DNA from: Clostridia bacterium
GTDB taxonomy: Bacteria > Bacillota > Clostridia > Christensenellales > Aristaeellaceae
Reading direction: 5' to 3'
Assembly (NCBI GenBank): GCA_017429695.1
Contig: JAFROK010000058.1
Span: 32,128 to 96,127, forward strand
DNA length: 64,000 nt
The translations under genes were made by a program, and so were the position numbers. Below the pieces are notes generated by a model. It did not search any database and was not told the DNA's origin. It saw only the letters and a program-made list of their open reading frames with translations. Position 1 is the stretch's first letter; every line of letters begins with the position of its first letter. Below, piece by piece: positions 32,804-42,067 of the stretch.

Positions 32804-34267
32804 ATGGCAGAGCGTTTTGAGCCCACCTTTGATTCCCTTTACCGGTATTCCGCGCCGCAGTGGTTCCGGGATGCGAAATTCGGCATCTGGAGCCACTGGG
32901 GACCGCAGAGCGTTCCCATGTTCGGCGACTGGTACGCCCGCAATATGTATATCGAAGGCACGCCGCAGTATGAGTATCACCTGCGCCATTACGGCCATCC
33001 GTCCAAATTCGGCTACAAGGACATCTGCGCGCTCTGGAAAGCCGAGAAATTCGATCCCGACGCGCTGATCGAAAAATACTGGAAAGCCGGCGCGCGTTAC
33101 CTGATGACCCAGGCAACCCATCATGATCATTTTTTCAACTACAACAGCAAAATCAACCGCATGAACAGCGTCAATGTAGGTCCGCACAAGGACATCCTGG
33201 CCCTCTGGAAAGCCGCTGCGGACAAACGCGGTATGCGTTTTGGCCTCAGCGAACACCTTGGCGCCTCCTTTTCCTGGTGGCGGGTCAACAAAGGCTGCGA
33301 CAAAAAGGGCCCCTATGCCGGCGTCCCCTACGACGGCAATGATCCGGCGTATCAGGATTTCTACCATGCCAATCAGGAGCACGGCACAGATAAACCCGAG
33401 GAGATCTTCCCCTGGTATACGGACAATGCCGCCTTCCGGGATTACTGGCTCCGCTGTGTGGACGAAATGATCGACCGTTTCCAGCCGGATCTGGTTTATA
33501 CTGACGGCGTTCTTCCCTTCGGCAGTCACTGGATGGGCGAAGCCCAGCCGGCCGTCATGGACGAAACCGTCTACCGTCACGGCCTGGAAGCCGTTGCGAA
33601 ACTGTACAATACCTCCATTGAAAAGAACGGGGAAAATCAGGCCGTCTACCTGCAGAAGGACCGGAACCCGAAAATCTTCCATGTCGGCGTGCTCGATATC
33701 GAAAAGAGCCAGCTGCCGGGCATCATGCCGGACCCCTGGCATACCGACACCTGCATCGGCAATTGGTTCTACGATGTCCGGGATCCTTACAAGGAGCCGG
33801 ACCAGATTGTCGAAATGCTCGTGGATATCATTTCCAAGAACGGTGTCATGCTGCTGAATGTACTCCAGCGGCCGGACGGCACCATTGACGAATACGCGGA
33901 CTATATTCTGGACCGCCTGGCCGCCTGGTTCGCCGTCTGCGGTGAAGCAGTCTACGGCACCCGTCCCTGGCGCGTCTTCGGCGAAGGCGATACCATGGTC
34001 AAGATCGAAGGCTTCCGGGAGGACAAAACCGCCTGGAACCGCAATGACTTCCGCTTTGTGCAGAAAAACGATGCCGTCTACGCCTTCATGATGGGTGCGA
34101 AGGGCGGCGACACGGTCACCCTGCGCAGCTTCGCGGATCAGAAGGTTTCCTCTGTTGAACTGCTGGGTGTCGGCCCGGTGCCCTTTGAGCAGAGCTGCGG
34201 TATCCTCGTCGTTCCGCTGCCGGAAAAACTGCCGGCGTTCTGTGCGAATGTGCTGAAGGTGAAGTAA
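32804..34267 (+). CDS. GH29 alpha-L-fucosidase, intracellular
   Basis: A 487-residue glycoside hydrolase family 29 protein: WFRDAKFGIWSHWGPQSVP near residues 14-32, YLMTQATHHDHFFNY near 102-116, and FQPDLVYTDGVLPF near 225-238, where the Asp after YT is the expected nucleophile. DIISKNGVMLLNVLQRPDGTIDE near 340-362 is the conserved loop before the C-terminal beta domain. It removes alpha-L-fucose from oligosaccharides. No signal peptide is present, so it acts on imported sugars. The ATG at 32804 has GGAGG eight bases upstream. The next gene is a sensor kinase on the same strand, and no terminator was seen between them. Confidence 0.9.
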   Translation: MAERFEPTFDSLYRYSAPQWFRDAKFGIWSHWGPQSVPMFGDWYARNMYIEGTPQYEYHLRHYGHPSKFGYKDICALWKAEKFDPDALIEKYWKAGARYLMTQATHHDHFFNYNSKINRMNSVNVGPHKDILALWKAAADKRGMRFGLSEHLGASFSWWRVNKGCDKKGPYAGVPYDGNDPAYQDFYHANQEHGTDKPEEIFPWYTDNAAFRDYWLRCVDEMIDRFQPDLVYTDGVLPFGSHWMGEAQPAVMDETVYRHGLEAVAKLYNTSIEKNGENQAVYLQKDRNPKIFHVGVLDIEKSQLPGIMPDPWHTDTCIGNWFYDVRDPYKEPDQIVEMLVDIISKNGVMLLNVLQRPDGTIDEYADYILDRLAAWFAVCGEAVYGTRPWRVFGEGDTMVKIEGFREDKTAWNRNDFRFVQKNDAVYAFMMGAKGGDTVTLRSFADQKVSSVELLGVGPVPFEQSCGILVVPLPEKLPAFCANVLKVK

Positions 34268-34292
34268 ACTTCCGCCTTCCCCACCGTTCCCG

Positions 34293-37200
34293 ATGAAAGG
34301 ATATGAAATCGGTATGAAACCCGGAAGATCCGTCAAAACAACGACCGTTGCCATCATCGCCGGTATCGTCCTGATTTTGATTCTGGTCGTGGGCACTGTC
34401 TGGACGAGCCAAAGCGCAAGCCGGGAAGCAGACAGGGCCGCCAGGGAGGTCAGCAATCTTTACCTGGATGAACTGGCCGGGCGCCGGGAACAGGTGGTAG
34501 CCGACAACCTGCAGGAAAATATCGCGGTCATTCATACCGCTGTCGGCAGGTTGGACAAGGAAAAAGACCTGGACACACCCGAACATCTGCAGCAATACCA
34601 GCAACAGATGAGGGACTTGTTCAACCTGCGCAGGTTTGCTTTCGTCGATGAAGGCGGAGTGATCTACACCGCTGACGGTATCGATACGGAAAATACAATC
34701 GACCGATATGCTTTCGATCATACCGCAGTCGCCTCTCCCGCCGAAATATCCGTTCGGAACGATGCCGCCGGAAAAAAATCTGTAGTCATCGCTGTGCCGG
34801 TCACGGATATCACCCTGGAAGGTAAACAGCTCACTGCCTGCTTCATGGAAATCGATATGCAGGTCATGCTCCGGGGCGTATCCATGCAGGCCCGGGACAG
34901 TGAAGTCACCTACTGTAATATCTACACCTCCCACGGAGATCCCCTGAGCGATATCGTGCTCGGCGGCCTGGCCAAGGAAACCAACCTGCTGGAGGCGCTG
35001 TCCTCTGAAAAAGCTAAGTTTGATGAGGGCAGTTCCCTGGAAAAAATCAAAACCGATTTTACGGAAGGAAAACGCGGGTCTGTCTCCTTCTCCTATGACG
35101 GTCGCCAGGAAACGCTGTCCTATGTGCCGGTGGATATTGCGGAAGCTGTCGGTCCGGACTGGATGCTGACCTACCTGGTTCGCGAAAACGTCATCACCGA
35201 CCGGATCAGTTCTGTATCGGGCAATATCATAACTCACGGCCTGATTCAGTCCCTGCTGACCGCATTGGTACTGGGCGGCCTGTTTGCGTTCATTATCATC
35301 CAGAACCGGAAAAACACAAAACTCGTTCTGGAAAAGGAAACCTCAGAAGCTGAAAACCGTGCCCGCCACCAGGAAATGGAGCAGCGGCTGCAGTTGCAGG
35401 AAAAGCTGCTGGAGCAGGAAAAACAGCGTTCCCAGCAGGAAAACATGATTAAGGCGCTGGCAGCCGACTACTGGAGCGTATATTACCTGGAGCTGGATAA
35501 GGATGAAGGCATCTGCTACCAGGCCCATGAAGACCTGGATCACGGCTTCCGTGTGGGCGACCGCTTCCCTTATCTGGCATCTGTCACCAAATATGCCAAC
35601 GAATATATTACCGATGCCTATCGCGATGAATTCCTGCGCTTCATCCAGCCGGACAATATCCGGGAAGGGCTGAAGGATGAACGGGTTATTTCCTTCCGCT
35701 ACCTGGTCAAACGCCATGAACATGAATCCTGGGAAATGGTTCGTTTTGCCGGCGTTCGCCATCCGGAGGATCGGGATGACCACCTGGTGCACGCCGTCGG
35801 CGCCTGCTTCACCAATGTGGATGCCGAAACCCGCCGGAGCCTCGCGGAAAGCCAGGCCCTCAGCGATGCGCTGAAAACCGCCGAGCAGGCCAGCAAGGCA
35901 AAGACGGCTTTCCTTTCAAACATGAGCCATGAAATCCGTACGCCGATGAACGCCATCATCGGTCTGGACAGCATTGCGCTGAATGATCCGGACATCTCCG
36001 ACCGGACCCGGGAATACCTGGAAAAGATCGGCTCATCCGCCAATCACCTGCTGACACTGATTAACGACATCCTGGATATGAGCCGGATCGAGTCCGGCCG
36101 GATGACACTGAAAAACGAGGAATTCTCCTTCCCGAAGCTGATCGAAGGCATCAACACGATCTTCTCCGGCCAGTGCCGCGACAAAGGGCTGAATTATCGC
36201 TGTGAGGTCCTCGGCAACCCGGATGATTATTATATCGGCGATGTTATGAAGCTGCGCCAGGTGCTGATCAACATTCTGGGGAATGCGGTCAAGTTTACAC
36301 CGGAAGGCGGAAGCATATTATTCACGGCGGAATGCGCGGCGCGCTTTGACGGAAAATCCACCCTGCGCTTTATCATCCGCGACACCGGTATCGGCATGAG
36401 CAAAGAATACCTGCCCCATATCTTCGAAACCTTCAGCCAGGAGGATTCCTCCGCCACAAACCGTTACGGCTCCTCCGGCCTGGGCCTGGCCATCACAAAG
36501 AATATTGTGGAAATGATGAATGGCAACATTTCCGTGGAAAGTGAAAAGGGCAAAGGTACCGAATTCACCGTCTCGGTCACCCTGATGGACGCGGATCATC
36601 CGGCGGGTGCAGCAGATGAAATCAATCTCCAGCCCGGTGAAATGAATGTCCTCGTCATTGACGACGATTCCCTGGCCTGCGAGCACGCGAAACTGGTGTT
36701 GGAGAAGCTCGGCATTTCCTGCGAAATCGCCTCCTCCGGCGAGCAGGCGATTGAAATGGTGCGGCTGCGCCACGCCCGACGGGATCCGTATAAACTGATC
36801 CTTGTCGACTGGCAGATGCCCGGAATGGACGGGATTGAAACCACCCGGCAGATCCGCGCGATTGTCGGCCATGAATCGGCCATCATCATCCTCACTGCCT
36901 ATAACTGGGACGATGTGTACGATGAGGCTGTCATCGCCGGCGTGGACAGCTTCCTGCCGAAGCCGCTGTTTGCCTCCAGTATCATGGAGGAATTCCGGGC
37001 AGCCTTCCTGCGCAAGAACCCGAGCGGAGCCGGAAAGCCCAACAAAGCGGACCTGAAAGGCCGCCGGATTCTCCTGGCGGAAGACGTCATGGTCAATGCC
37101 GAAATCATGGTCATGGTCCTGCAGATGCGGGAGATGGAAGTGGACCACGCGGAAAACGGCCGGATCGCCGTGGAGAAGTTTGCTGCCCATCCCGCGGGAT

Positions 37201-37439
37201 ACTATGACGCGATCCTGATGGATATGCGCATGCCGGAAATGGATGGTCTGGAAGCCACCACCCGGATCCGCGCCATGGACCGGCCGGACGCAAAGTCCAT
37301 TCCGATCATTGCCCTGACGGCCAACGCCTTTGACGAAGATGTCCAGCGTAGCCTCCAGGCTGGGCTGAACGCTCACCTCTCCAAGCCCGTTGAGCCTGAA
37401 GATATCTACGAAACCCTCGAAAGCCTGATCCCGGAATAA
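34293..37439 (+). CDS. Hybrid sensor histidine kinase with extracytoplasmic sensor and two REC domains
   Basis: A 1048-residue protein. Membrane helix about 18-37, outside sensor about 40-310 (Cache-like by length and position), second helix about 317-337, coiled coil 340-385, PAS-like segment about 390-505. HisKA follows with FLSNMSHEIRTPMNAI (His546), then HATPase with the N box LINILGNAVKFTPEGG, DTGIGMS and GSSGLGLAITKNIV. REC1 (about 784-905) has VIDDDS, the acceptor Asp in LVDWQMPGMDG and Lys in LPKP. REC2 (about 925-1045) has LAEDVMVN, LMDMRMPEMDG and SKPV. An alternative start is ATG 34314. It is paralogous to the kinase at 39572 in its kinase and both REC domains. Confidence 0.92.
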   Translation: MKGYEIGMKPGRSVKTTTVAIIAGIVLILILVVGTVWTSQSASREADRAAREVSNLYLDELAGRREQVVADNLQENIAVIHTAVGRLDKEKDLDTPEHLQQYQQQMRDLFNLRRFAFVDEGGVIYTADGIDTENTIDRYAFDHTAVASPAEISVRNDAAGKKSVVIAVPVTDITLEGKQLTACFMEIDMQVMLRGVSMQARDSEVTYCNIYTSHGDPLSDIVLGGLAKETNLLEALSSEKAKFDEGSSLEKIKTDFTEGKRGSVSFSYDGRQETLSYVPVDIAEAVGPDWMLTYLVRENVITDRISSVSGNIITHGLIQSLLTALVLGGLFAFIIIQNRKNTKLVLEKETSEAENRARHQEMEQRLQLQEKLLEQEKQRSQQENMIKALAADYWSVYYLELDKDEGICYQAHEDLDHGFRVGDRFPYLASVTKYANEYITDAYRDEFLRFIQPDNIREGLKDERVISFRYLVKRHEHESWEMVRFAGVRHPEDRDDHLVHAVGACFTNVDAETRRSLAESQALSDALKTAEQASKAKTAFLSNMSHEIRTPMNAIIGLDSIALNDPDISDRTREYLEKIGSSANHLLTLINDILDMSRIESGRMTLKNEEFSFPKLIEGINTIFSGQCRDKGLNYRCEVLGNPDDYYIGDVMKLRQVLINILGNAVKFTPEGGSILFTAECAARFDGKSTLRFIIRDTGIGMSKEYLPHIFETFSQEDSSATNRYGSSGLGLAITKNIVEMMNGNISVESEKGKGTEFTVSVTLMDADHPAGAADEINLQPGEMNVLVIDDDSLACEHAKLVLEKLGISCEIASSGEQAIEMVRLRHARRDPYKLILVDWQMPGMDGIETTRQIRAIVGHESAIIILTAYNWDDVYDEAVIAGVDSFLPKPLFASSIMEEFRAAFLRKNPSGAGKPNKADLKGRRILLAEDVMVNAEIMVMVLQMREMEVDHAENGRIAVEKFAAHPAGYYDAILMDMRMPEMDGLEATTRIRAMDRPDAKSIPIIALTANAFDEDVQRSLQAGLNAHLSKPVEPEDIYETLESLIPE

Positions 37440-37454
37440 AAGGAGATTTTAACC

Positions 37455-39185
37455 ATGAACGAATTCACACCCGGTATTGACCTCACAGGCACCGACCTGG
37501 AGCTCCGCTCCGCCGGCATGAAACGCCATGTCCTGATCGTGGAGGACGAGTTTGTCAACCGCGAGATCCTCACCGCCTATCTGGAAAGCGATTACGATGT
37601 ACTCACTGCGGACACCGGCGCAAAAGCGCTGGAAGCCGTCAATGCCCATGCGGACACCCTCAGCCTTGTCCTGCTGGATCTGATCCTGCCGGATATGCAC
37701 GGCCTGGACATCCTTCGCAAAATGAAGGAGGACACAAAGAGCGCCCGGATTCCGGTCATCGTCATGACATCGGATACAGAGTCCGAAGTGGAAAGCCTGA
37801 ACATCGGCGCCAGTGATTTTATTTCCAAACCTTACCCAATGCCAAAGGTCATCCAGGCCCGCGTCCGGCGGACCATCGAACTGTCCGAAAACCGGGACCT
37901 GATTCGTTGGACGGAGCGGGATCATCTGACCGGCCTGTTCAACCGGGATTATTTCTACCGCTACGCCGGGCAGTACGATACCTTCCATCCGCATGAATCC
38001 GCGGATGCTGTCGTTGTGGATATCAGCCATTTCCATATGGTCAACGAACGGTACGGAAAAGTGTACGGGGACGAAATGCTCAAACGGGTTGGCCGGGAGC
38101 TCCGGGCTCTGATGGACGCTTCCGGTGGCATCGCCTGCCGCCGGGAAGCGGATACATTCCTGGTCTACGGGCCCCACAGGGCGGATTATGCCGATTTCCT
38201 GGACAGGCTGTCCGCGGCGGCCGGCGGAGAATCCCGGAGCCGCATCCGGCTTCGCATGGGCGTCTATGCCGATGTCGACAAATCCATTGACATGGAGCGC
38301 CGTTTCGACCATGCGAAAATGGCTGCGGATTCCATCCGCAACGATTTCAACACAGCCATCGCATGCTATGATATTTCGCTGCATGAGAAGGAAATGTATG
38401 CCGAGCGGTTGCTGGATGATTTCCAGGAAGCCATCGATCAGAAGCAGTTCCTGGTTTACTTCCAGCCGAAATATGATATCCGGCCGGATTCTCCGGTACT
38501 CTACGGTGCCGAAGCGCTTGTCCGCTGGAAGCATCCGGAGCTCGGCATGATCTCCCCCGGCGTGTTCGTTCCGCTGTTTGAAAGCAACGGCCTGGTCCGC
38601 GACCTGGACCATTACGTCTGGCGGGAAGCTGCCGCGCAGCTGCGGGACTGGAAACAGCGCCTGGGTTTCTGTGTCCCCGTTTCAGTCAATGTTTCCCGCG
38701 TCGATATGATGGATCCGGAACTGACGGATACCCTCCGCGGGCTGATTGCGGACAGCGGCCTTTCCTTCACCGATCTGCACCTGGAAATCACCGAATCTGC
38801 CTATACCCAGGATGCAAAGCAGATCATTGCCACGGTCAGCCGCCTGCGGGATATGGGATTTGTTATTGAAATGGACGACTTCGGCTCCGGCTATTCGTCC
38901 CTCAATATGATCTCCACCCTGCCGATCGATGCGCTGAAGCTGGATATGCAGTTCATCCGCACAGCCTTCAGTGAAAAAGGCAATACCAGGATGTTGGAGA
39001 TTACTGTCGATATCGCCCGGGCCCTTGGTGTCCCGATGATCGCAGAAGGCGTGGAAACTGAGGAACAGATGCTGAAGCTGAAGGAATTCGGCTGCGACGT
39101 CGTCCAGGGTTACTATTTTGCCCGTCCCATGCCCGCCGCCGATTTCGAACCATTCCTTTTGAAGCAGAAAGCCACTGACTACTAA
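37455..39185 (+). CDS. Response regulator with degenerate GGDEF and active-looking EAL domain
   Basis: A 576-residue protein. REC is about 24-140 (IVEDEFVN, acceptor Asp in LLDLILPDMHG, Lys in FISKPYP). GGDEF-fold is about 155-300, but the catalytic motif reads RREADTF instead of GGDEF, so cyclase activity is unlikely. EAL is about 315-565 with EALVRWKHP, NVSRVDM, EITESAYTQ, EMDDFGSGYSSLN, KLDMQFI and AEGVETEEQ, the metal- and substrate-binding set of c-di-GMP phosphodiesterases. It lies 15 bases after the hybrid kinase, the likely phosphodonor via the Hpt protein. The last codons and the stop lie in or beside a heptamer repeat. Confidence 0.92.
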   Translation: MNEFTPGIDLTGTDLELRSAGMKRHVLIVEDEFVNREILTAYLESDYDVLTADTGAKALEAVNAHADTLSLVLLDLILPDMHGLDILRKMKEDTKSARIPVIVMTSDTESEVESLNIGASDFISKPYPMPKVIQARVRRTIELSENRDLIRWTERDHLTGLFNRDYFYRYAGQYDTFHPHESADAVVVDISHFHMVNERYGKVYGDEMLKRVGRELRALMDASGGIACRREADTFLVYGPHRADYADFLDRLSAAAGGESRSRIRLRMGVYADVDKSIDMERRFDHAKMAADSIRNDFNTAIACYDISLHEKEMYAERLLDDFQEAIDQKQFLVYFQPKYDIRPDSPVLYGAEALVRWKHPELGMISPGVFVPLFESNGLVRDLDHYVWREAAAQLRDWKQRLGFCVPVSVNVSRVDMMDPELTDTLRGLIADSGLSFTDLHLEITESAYTQDAKQIIATVSRLRDMGFVIEMDDFGSGYSSLNMISTLPIDALKLDMQFIRTAFSEKGNTRMLEITVDIARALGVPMIAEGVETEEQMLKLKEFGCDVVQGYYFARPMPAADFEPFLLKQKATDY

Positions 39186-39209
39186 TCACTAACCACTAAC
39201 CACTAAGGA
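39182..39209. repeat. Heptamer tandem repeat spanning a stop codon and the next ribosome site
   Basis: CTAATCA, CTAACCA, CTAACCA, CTAAGGA in tandem. The first unit contains the stop of the EAL gene and the last merges with the AAGGAGG of the Hpt gene. Confidence 0.75.
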
Positions 39210-39218
39210 GGACCTCCC

Positions 39219-39557
39219 ATGCTGACAATCGATTCACTCCGCGCCTGGGGTGCTGACATCGAAACCGGTCTGAACCGCTGCATCAATAACGAAGCCTTCT
39301 ATCTCCGCCTGGTGGATAAATGTATCCGGGATGAAGCATTTGTCCAGCTAAAGGCATCCGTCGAGGCCGGCGATCTGGCCCGCGGCTTCGAGCTGGCCCA
39401 TGCGCTCAAGGGCTCCACGAGCAACCTGGCGTTGGATCCGGTTTCGCGACCCGTCACAGAAATCACCGAGCTGCTTCGCAGCCGCACGGACACCGACTAC
39501 AGCGTCCTGCTCAACCAAATCATGTCTGAAAGGGATGCGCTCATCAATCTGCTCTGA
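39219..39557 (+). CDS. Histidine phosphotransfer (Hpt) protein
   Basis: A 112-residue all-helical protein. The Hpt motif AHALKGSTSNL has the phosphorylatable His at residue 61, with the usual Lys-Gly two residues after it. Hpt proteins shuttle phosphate between REC domains. It lies between a REC-EAL protein and a second hybrid kinase, all on one strand with gaps of 14-33 bases, so it is the natural carrier from the kinases' REC domains to the EAL regulator. Its length is that of a stand-alone Hpt domain. Confidence 0.9.
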   Translation: MLTIDSLRAWGADIETGLNRCINNEAFYLRLVDKCIRDEAFVQLKASVEAGDLARGFELAHALKGSTSNLALDPVSRPVTEITELLRSRTDTDYSVLLNQIMSERDALINLL

Positions 39558-39571
39558 CAGGGAGGTTCCGT

Positions 39572-42067
39572 ATGTTCGGAAAGAAATTCCTGCTGAACGA
39601 AGAAACGCTGCCGATCGTGGAACAACTCGGCAGCCAGATGCCCGGCGGATTCTTCATCTACAAAGCCGACGATGAAGAAAAGCTGCTTTATGCCAACAAA
39701 GCTGTCATCCGCATCTTTGGCTGCGATGATCTTGAAGACTTCAAAAAGCTGACCGGCTATACATTCCGGGGCATGCTGCATCCGGAGGACTACGCCCTTA
39801 TTTCCAACTCCATCAATAAGCAGATCGATACCAACGCAGACAAGATAGACTATGTGGAATACCGGATTATCCGTAAGGATGGCGCCGTCCGCTGGGTGGA
39901 TGATTATGGCCACTTTACAGAGACGGATGCCTACGGCGGCGTCTATTATGTCTTTATCTCCGACATTACGGAAAAGAAAGCTGAACGGGAAGCCCTGCTC
40001 CGCCAGCAGGAACTGGAGGAAAAACTGGCCCTGCAGGAACAGCTGCTCCACCAGCAGGAACAGGCGTCCCGAATGTCCCAGATGATCACCGCCATGGCCT
40101 CTGATTACCGCTCCATCTGTTATGTTGTCCTGGACACCGACGAAGGCATATGCTACCGCGCAGATCATACTTATACCAATACGCTGACCGTGGATGAGCA
40201 TTTCGTTTTCAGCCAAAAGTTCACCAATTACGCCAATCAGTATGTGGCGGAGCCCTACAGGGAAGGCTTCCTGCAGTTCATCAATCCGGACACAATCCGG
40301 GAGCGGCTTGCGACCGAGCTGATGATCTCCTACCGCTATCTGCGGGTTCACGATGGAGAGGAATCCTATGAAATGCTCCGGATGGCCGGGGTGCGCCGCC
40401 CGGAAGACAGGGGCGACCATATCGTACATGCCGTCGGTATCGGTTTTACGGATATCGACAAAGAAATGCGCGAAACGATGGCCAGGAACGAGGCGCTGCG
40501 AATCGCACTGAATGTTGCCGAGGAAGCCAACAAGGCTAAAACCGCTTTCCTGTCCAATATGAGCCATGAAATCCGCACGCCGATGAACGCGATTATCGGC
40601 CTGAACAGCATTGCCCTGAACGATCCGGAAACCGGTAAGAAAACGAAGGAATACCTGGAGAAGATCGGTTCCTCCGCCCAGCATCTGCTCAGCATTATCA
40701 ATGATATTCTTGATATGAGCCGAATCGAATCCGGCCGGATGATCATCCGTCATGAAGAATTTTCATTCTCCAAAGCGCTTGCTCAGGTAAACACCATCAT
40801 CTCCGGCCAGTGTCGGGACAAAGGGTTGGAATACACCTGTCATACTGCCGGAAAAATGAACGATTATTATATCGGCGACGATATGAAACTGCGCGAGGTG
40901 CTGATCAATATCCTGGGCAACGCCGTCAAGTTCACGCCGGCCGGTGGGAAAGTCTCTTTCGATATCAGGGAAACCGCCCGTTTTGACCGGAAAGCCACCC
41001 TGCGCTTCACCATCAGCGATACGGGCATCGGTATGAGCAAAGAATACCTGCCGAAGCTGTTTGACTCCTTCAGCCAGGAAGACTCATCCTCCACAAACCG
41101 ATACGGCAGTACCGGCCTTGGCATGCCGATCACAAAAAGTATCGTGGAACTGATGAACGGCACCATCGACGTAACAAGTGAAAAAGGCAGGGGCACCACC
41201 TTCATCGTGACCATTACCCTGGATGTATCGGACCGCCTGGACGCCGCGTCGGAGGACGGCGATCTGCAGCCCCATGAAATGTGTGTTCTTGCCATTGACG
41301 ATGATCCCATTGCCTGTGAACATGCCCGGATTATCCTGGAACAGGTCGGCATTGTTTGTGAAACTGCCACTTCCGGCCCTGAGGCGCTGGAAATGGTAAA
41401 AATGCGCCATGCCCGCCGGGAGGATTACAATCTTATCCTGGTAGACTGGCGCATGCCGGAGATGGACGGGATCGAAACTTCACGCCGGATCCGGGAAATC
41501 ATCGGTTCCGAAGCCGCGATTATTATCCTGACTTCCTATAACTGGGACGAAGTTGCGGATGAAGCCATGGCGGCCGGCGTGGACACTTTTGTGCCCAAGC
41601 CGCTGTTTGCCGCCAATATCATGACGGAATTCCGTGAAGCCTTCCGCCGCAGGAACAAGGCCCTGCTTTCCGGTAAGGCGGACCTGGCCGGACGGCGGGT
41701 GCTGCTGGCGGAAGACATTTCTGTCAATGCCGAAATCATGCTGATGATCCTTTCCGCCCGGGATATCGAAGCCGACCTGGCGGAAAACGGCCGGATCGCT
41801 GTGGATCTGTTCGCCTCCCATCACGAAGGGTATTATGACGCTGTCCTGATGGACATGCGCATGCCGGAGATGGACGGCCTGGAGGCCACCCGGACCATCC
41901 GCGGGATGGACCGGTCGGACGCGAAGGCCGTTCCGATTATCGCCCTCACGGCCAACGCCTTCGACGAGGACGTCCAGCGCAGCATGCAGGCCGGACTGAA
42001 CGCCCATCTGTCGAAGCCGGTGGAACCGGAAACGCTCTATAAAACCCTTGAGGATCTGATTCAGTAA
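39572..42067 (+). CDS. Cytosolic PAS hybrid sensor histidine kinase with two REC domains
   Basis: An 831-residue protein without membrane helices. PAS is about 20-135 (GGFFIYKADDEEKLLYANKA ... DITEKKAEREA), then a coiled coil, a second PAS-like segment about 170-295, HisKA with FLSNMSHEIRTPMNAI (His332), HATPase with LINILGNAVKFTPAGG, DTGIGMS and GSTGLGMPITKSIV, and two REC domains (IDDDP ... LVDWRMPEMDG; LAEDISVN ... LMDMRMPEMDG). The part from the second PAS to the end parallels the kinase at 34293, so one arose by duplication with a changed input. The G2 box has GLGMPI where most kinases have GLGLAI. It ends directly against the convergent gene. Confidence 0.92.
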   Translation: MFGKKFLLNEETLPIVEQLGSQMPGGFFIYKADDEEKLLYANKAVIRIFGCDDLEDFKKLTGYTFRGMLHPEDYALISNSINKQIDTNADKIDYVEYRIIRKDGAVRWVDDYGHFTETDAYGGVYYVFISDITEKKAEREALLRQQELEEKLALQEQLLHQQEQASRMSQMITAMASDYRSICYVVLDTDEGICYRADHTYTNTLTVDEHFVFSQKFTNYANQYVAEPYREGFLQFINPDTIRERLATELMISYRYLRVHDGEESYEMLRMAGVRRPEDRGDHIVHAVGIGFTDIDKEMRETMARNEALRIALNVAEEANKAKTAFLSNMSHEIRTPMNAIIGLNSIALNDPETGKKTKEYLEKIGSSAQHLLSIINDILDMSRIESGRMIIRHEEFSFSKALAQVNTIISGQCRDKGLEYTCHTAGKMNDYYIGDDMKLREVLINILGNAVKFTPAGGKVSFDIRETARFDRKATLRFTISDTGIGMSKEYLPKLFDSFSQEDSSSTNRYGSTGLGMPITKSIVELMNGTIDVTSEKGRGTTFIVTITLDVSDRLDAASEDGDLQPHEMCVLAIDDDPIACEHARIILEQVGIVCETATSGPEALEMVKMRHARREDYNLILVDWRMPEMDGIETSRRIREIIGSEAAIIILTSYNWDEVADEAMAAGVDTFVPKPLFAANIMTEFREAFRRRNKALLSGKADLAGRRVLLAEDISVNAEIMLMILSARDIEADLAENGRIAVDLFASHHEGYYDAVLMDMRMPEMDGLEATRTIRGMDRSDAKAVPIIALTANAFDEDVQRSMQAGLNAHLSKPVEPETLYKTLEDLIQ

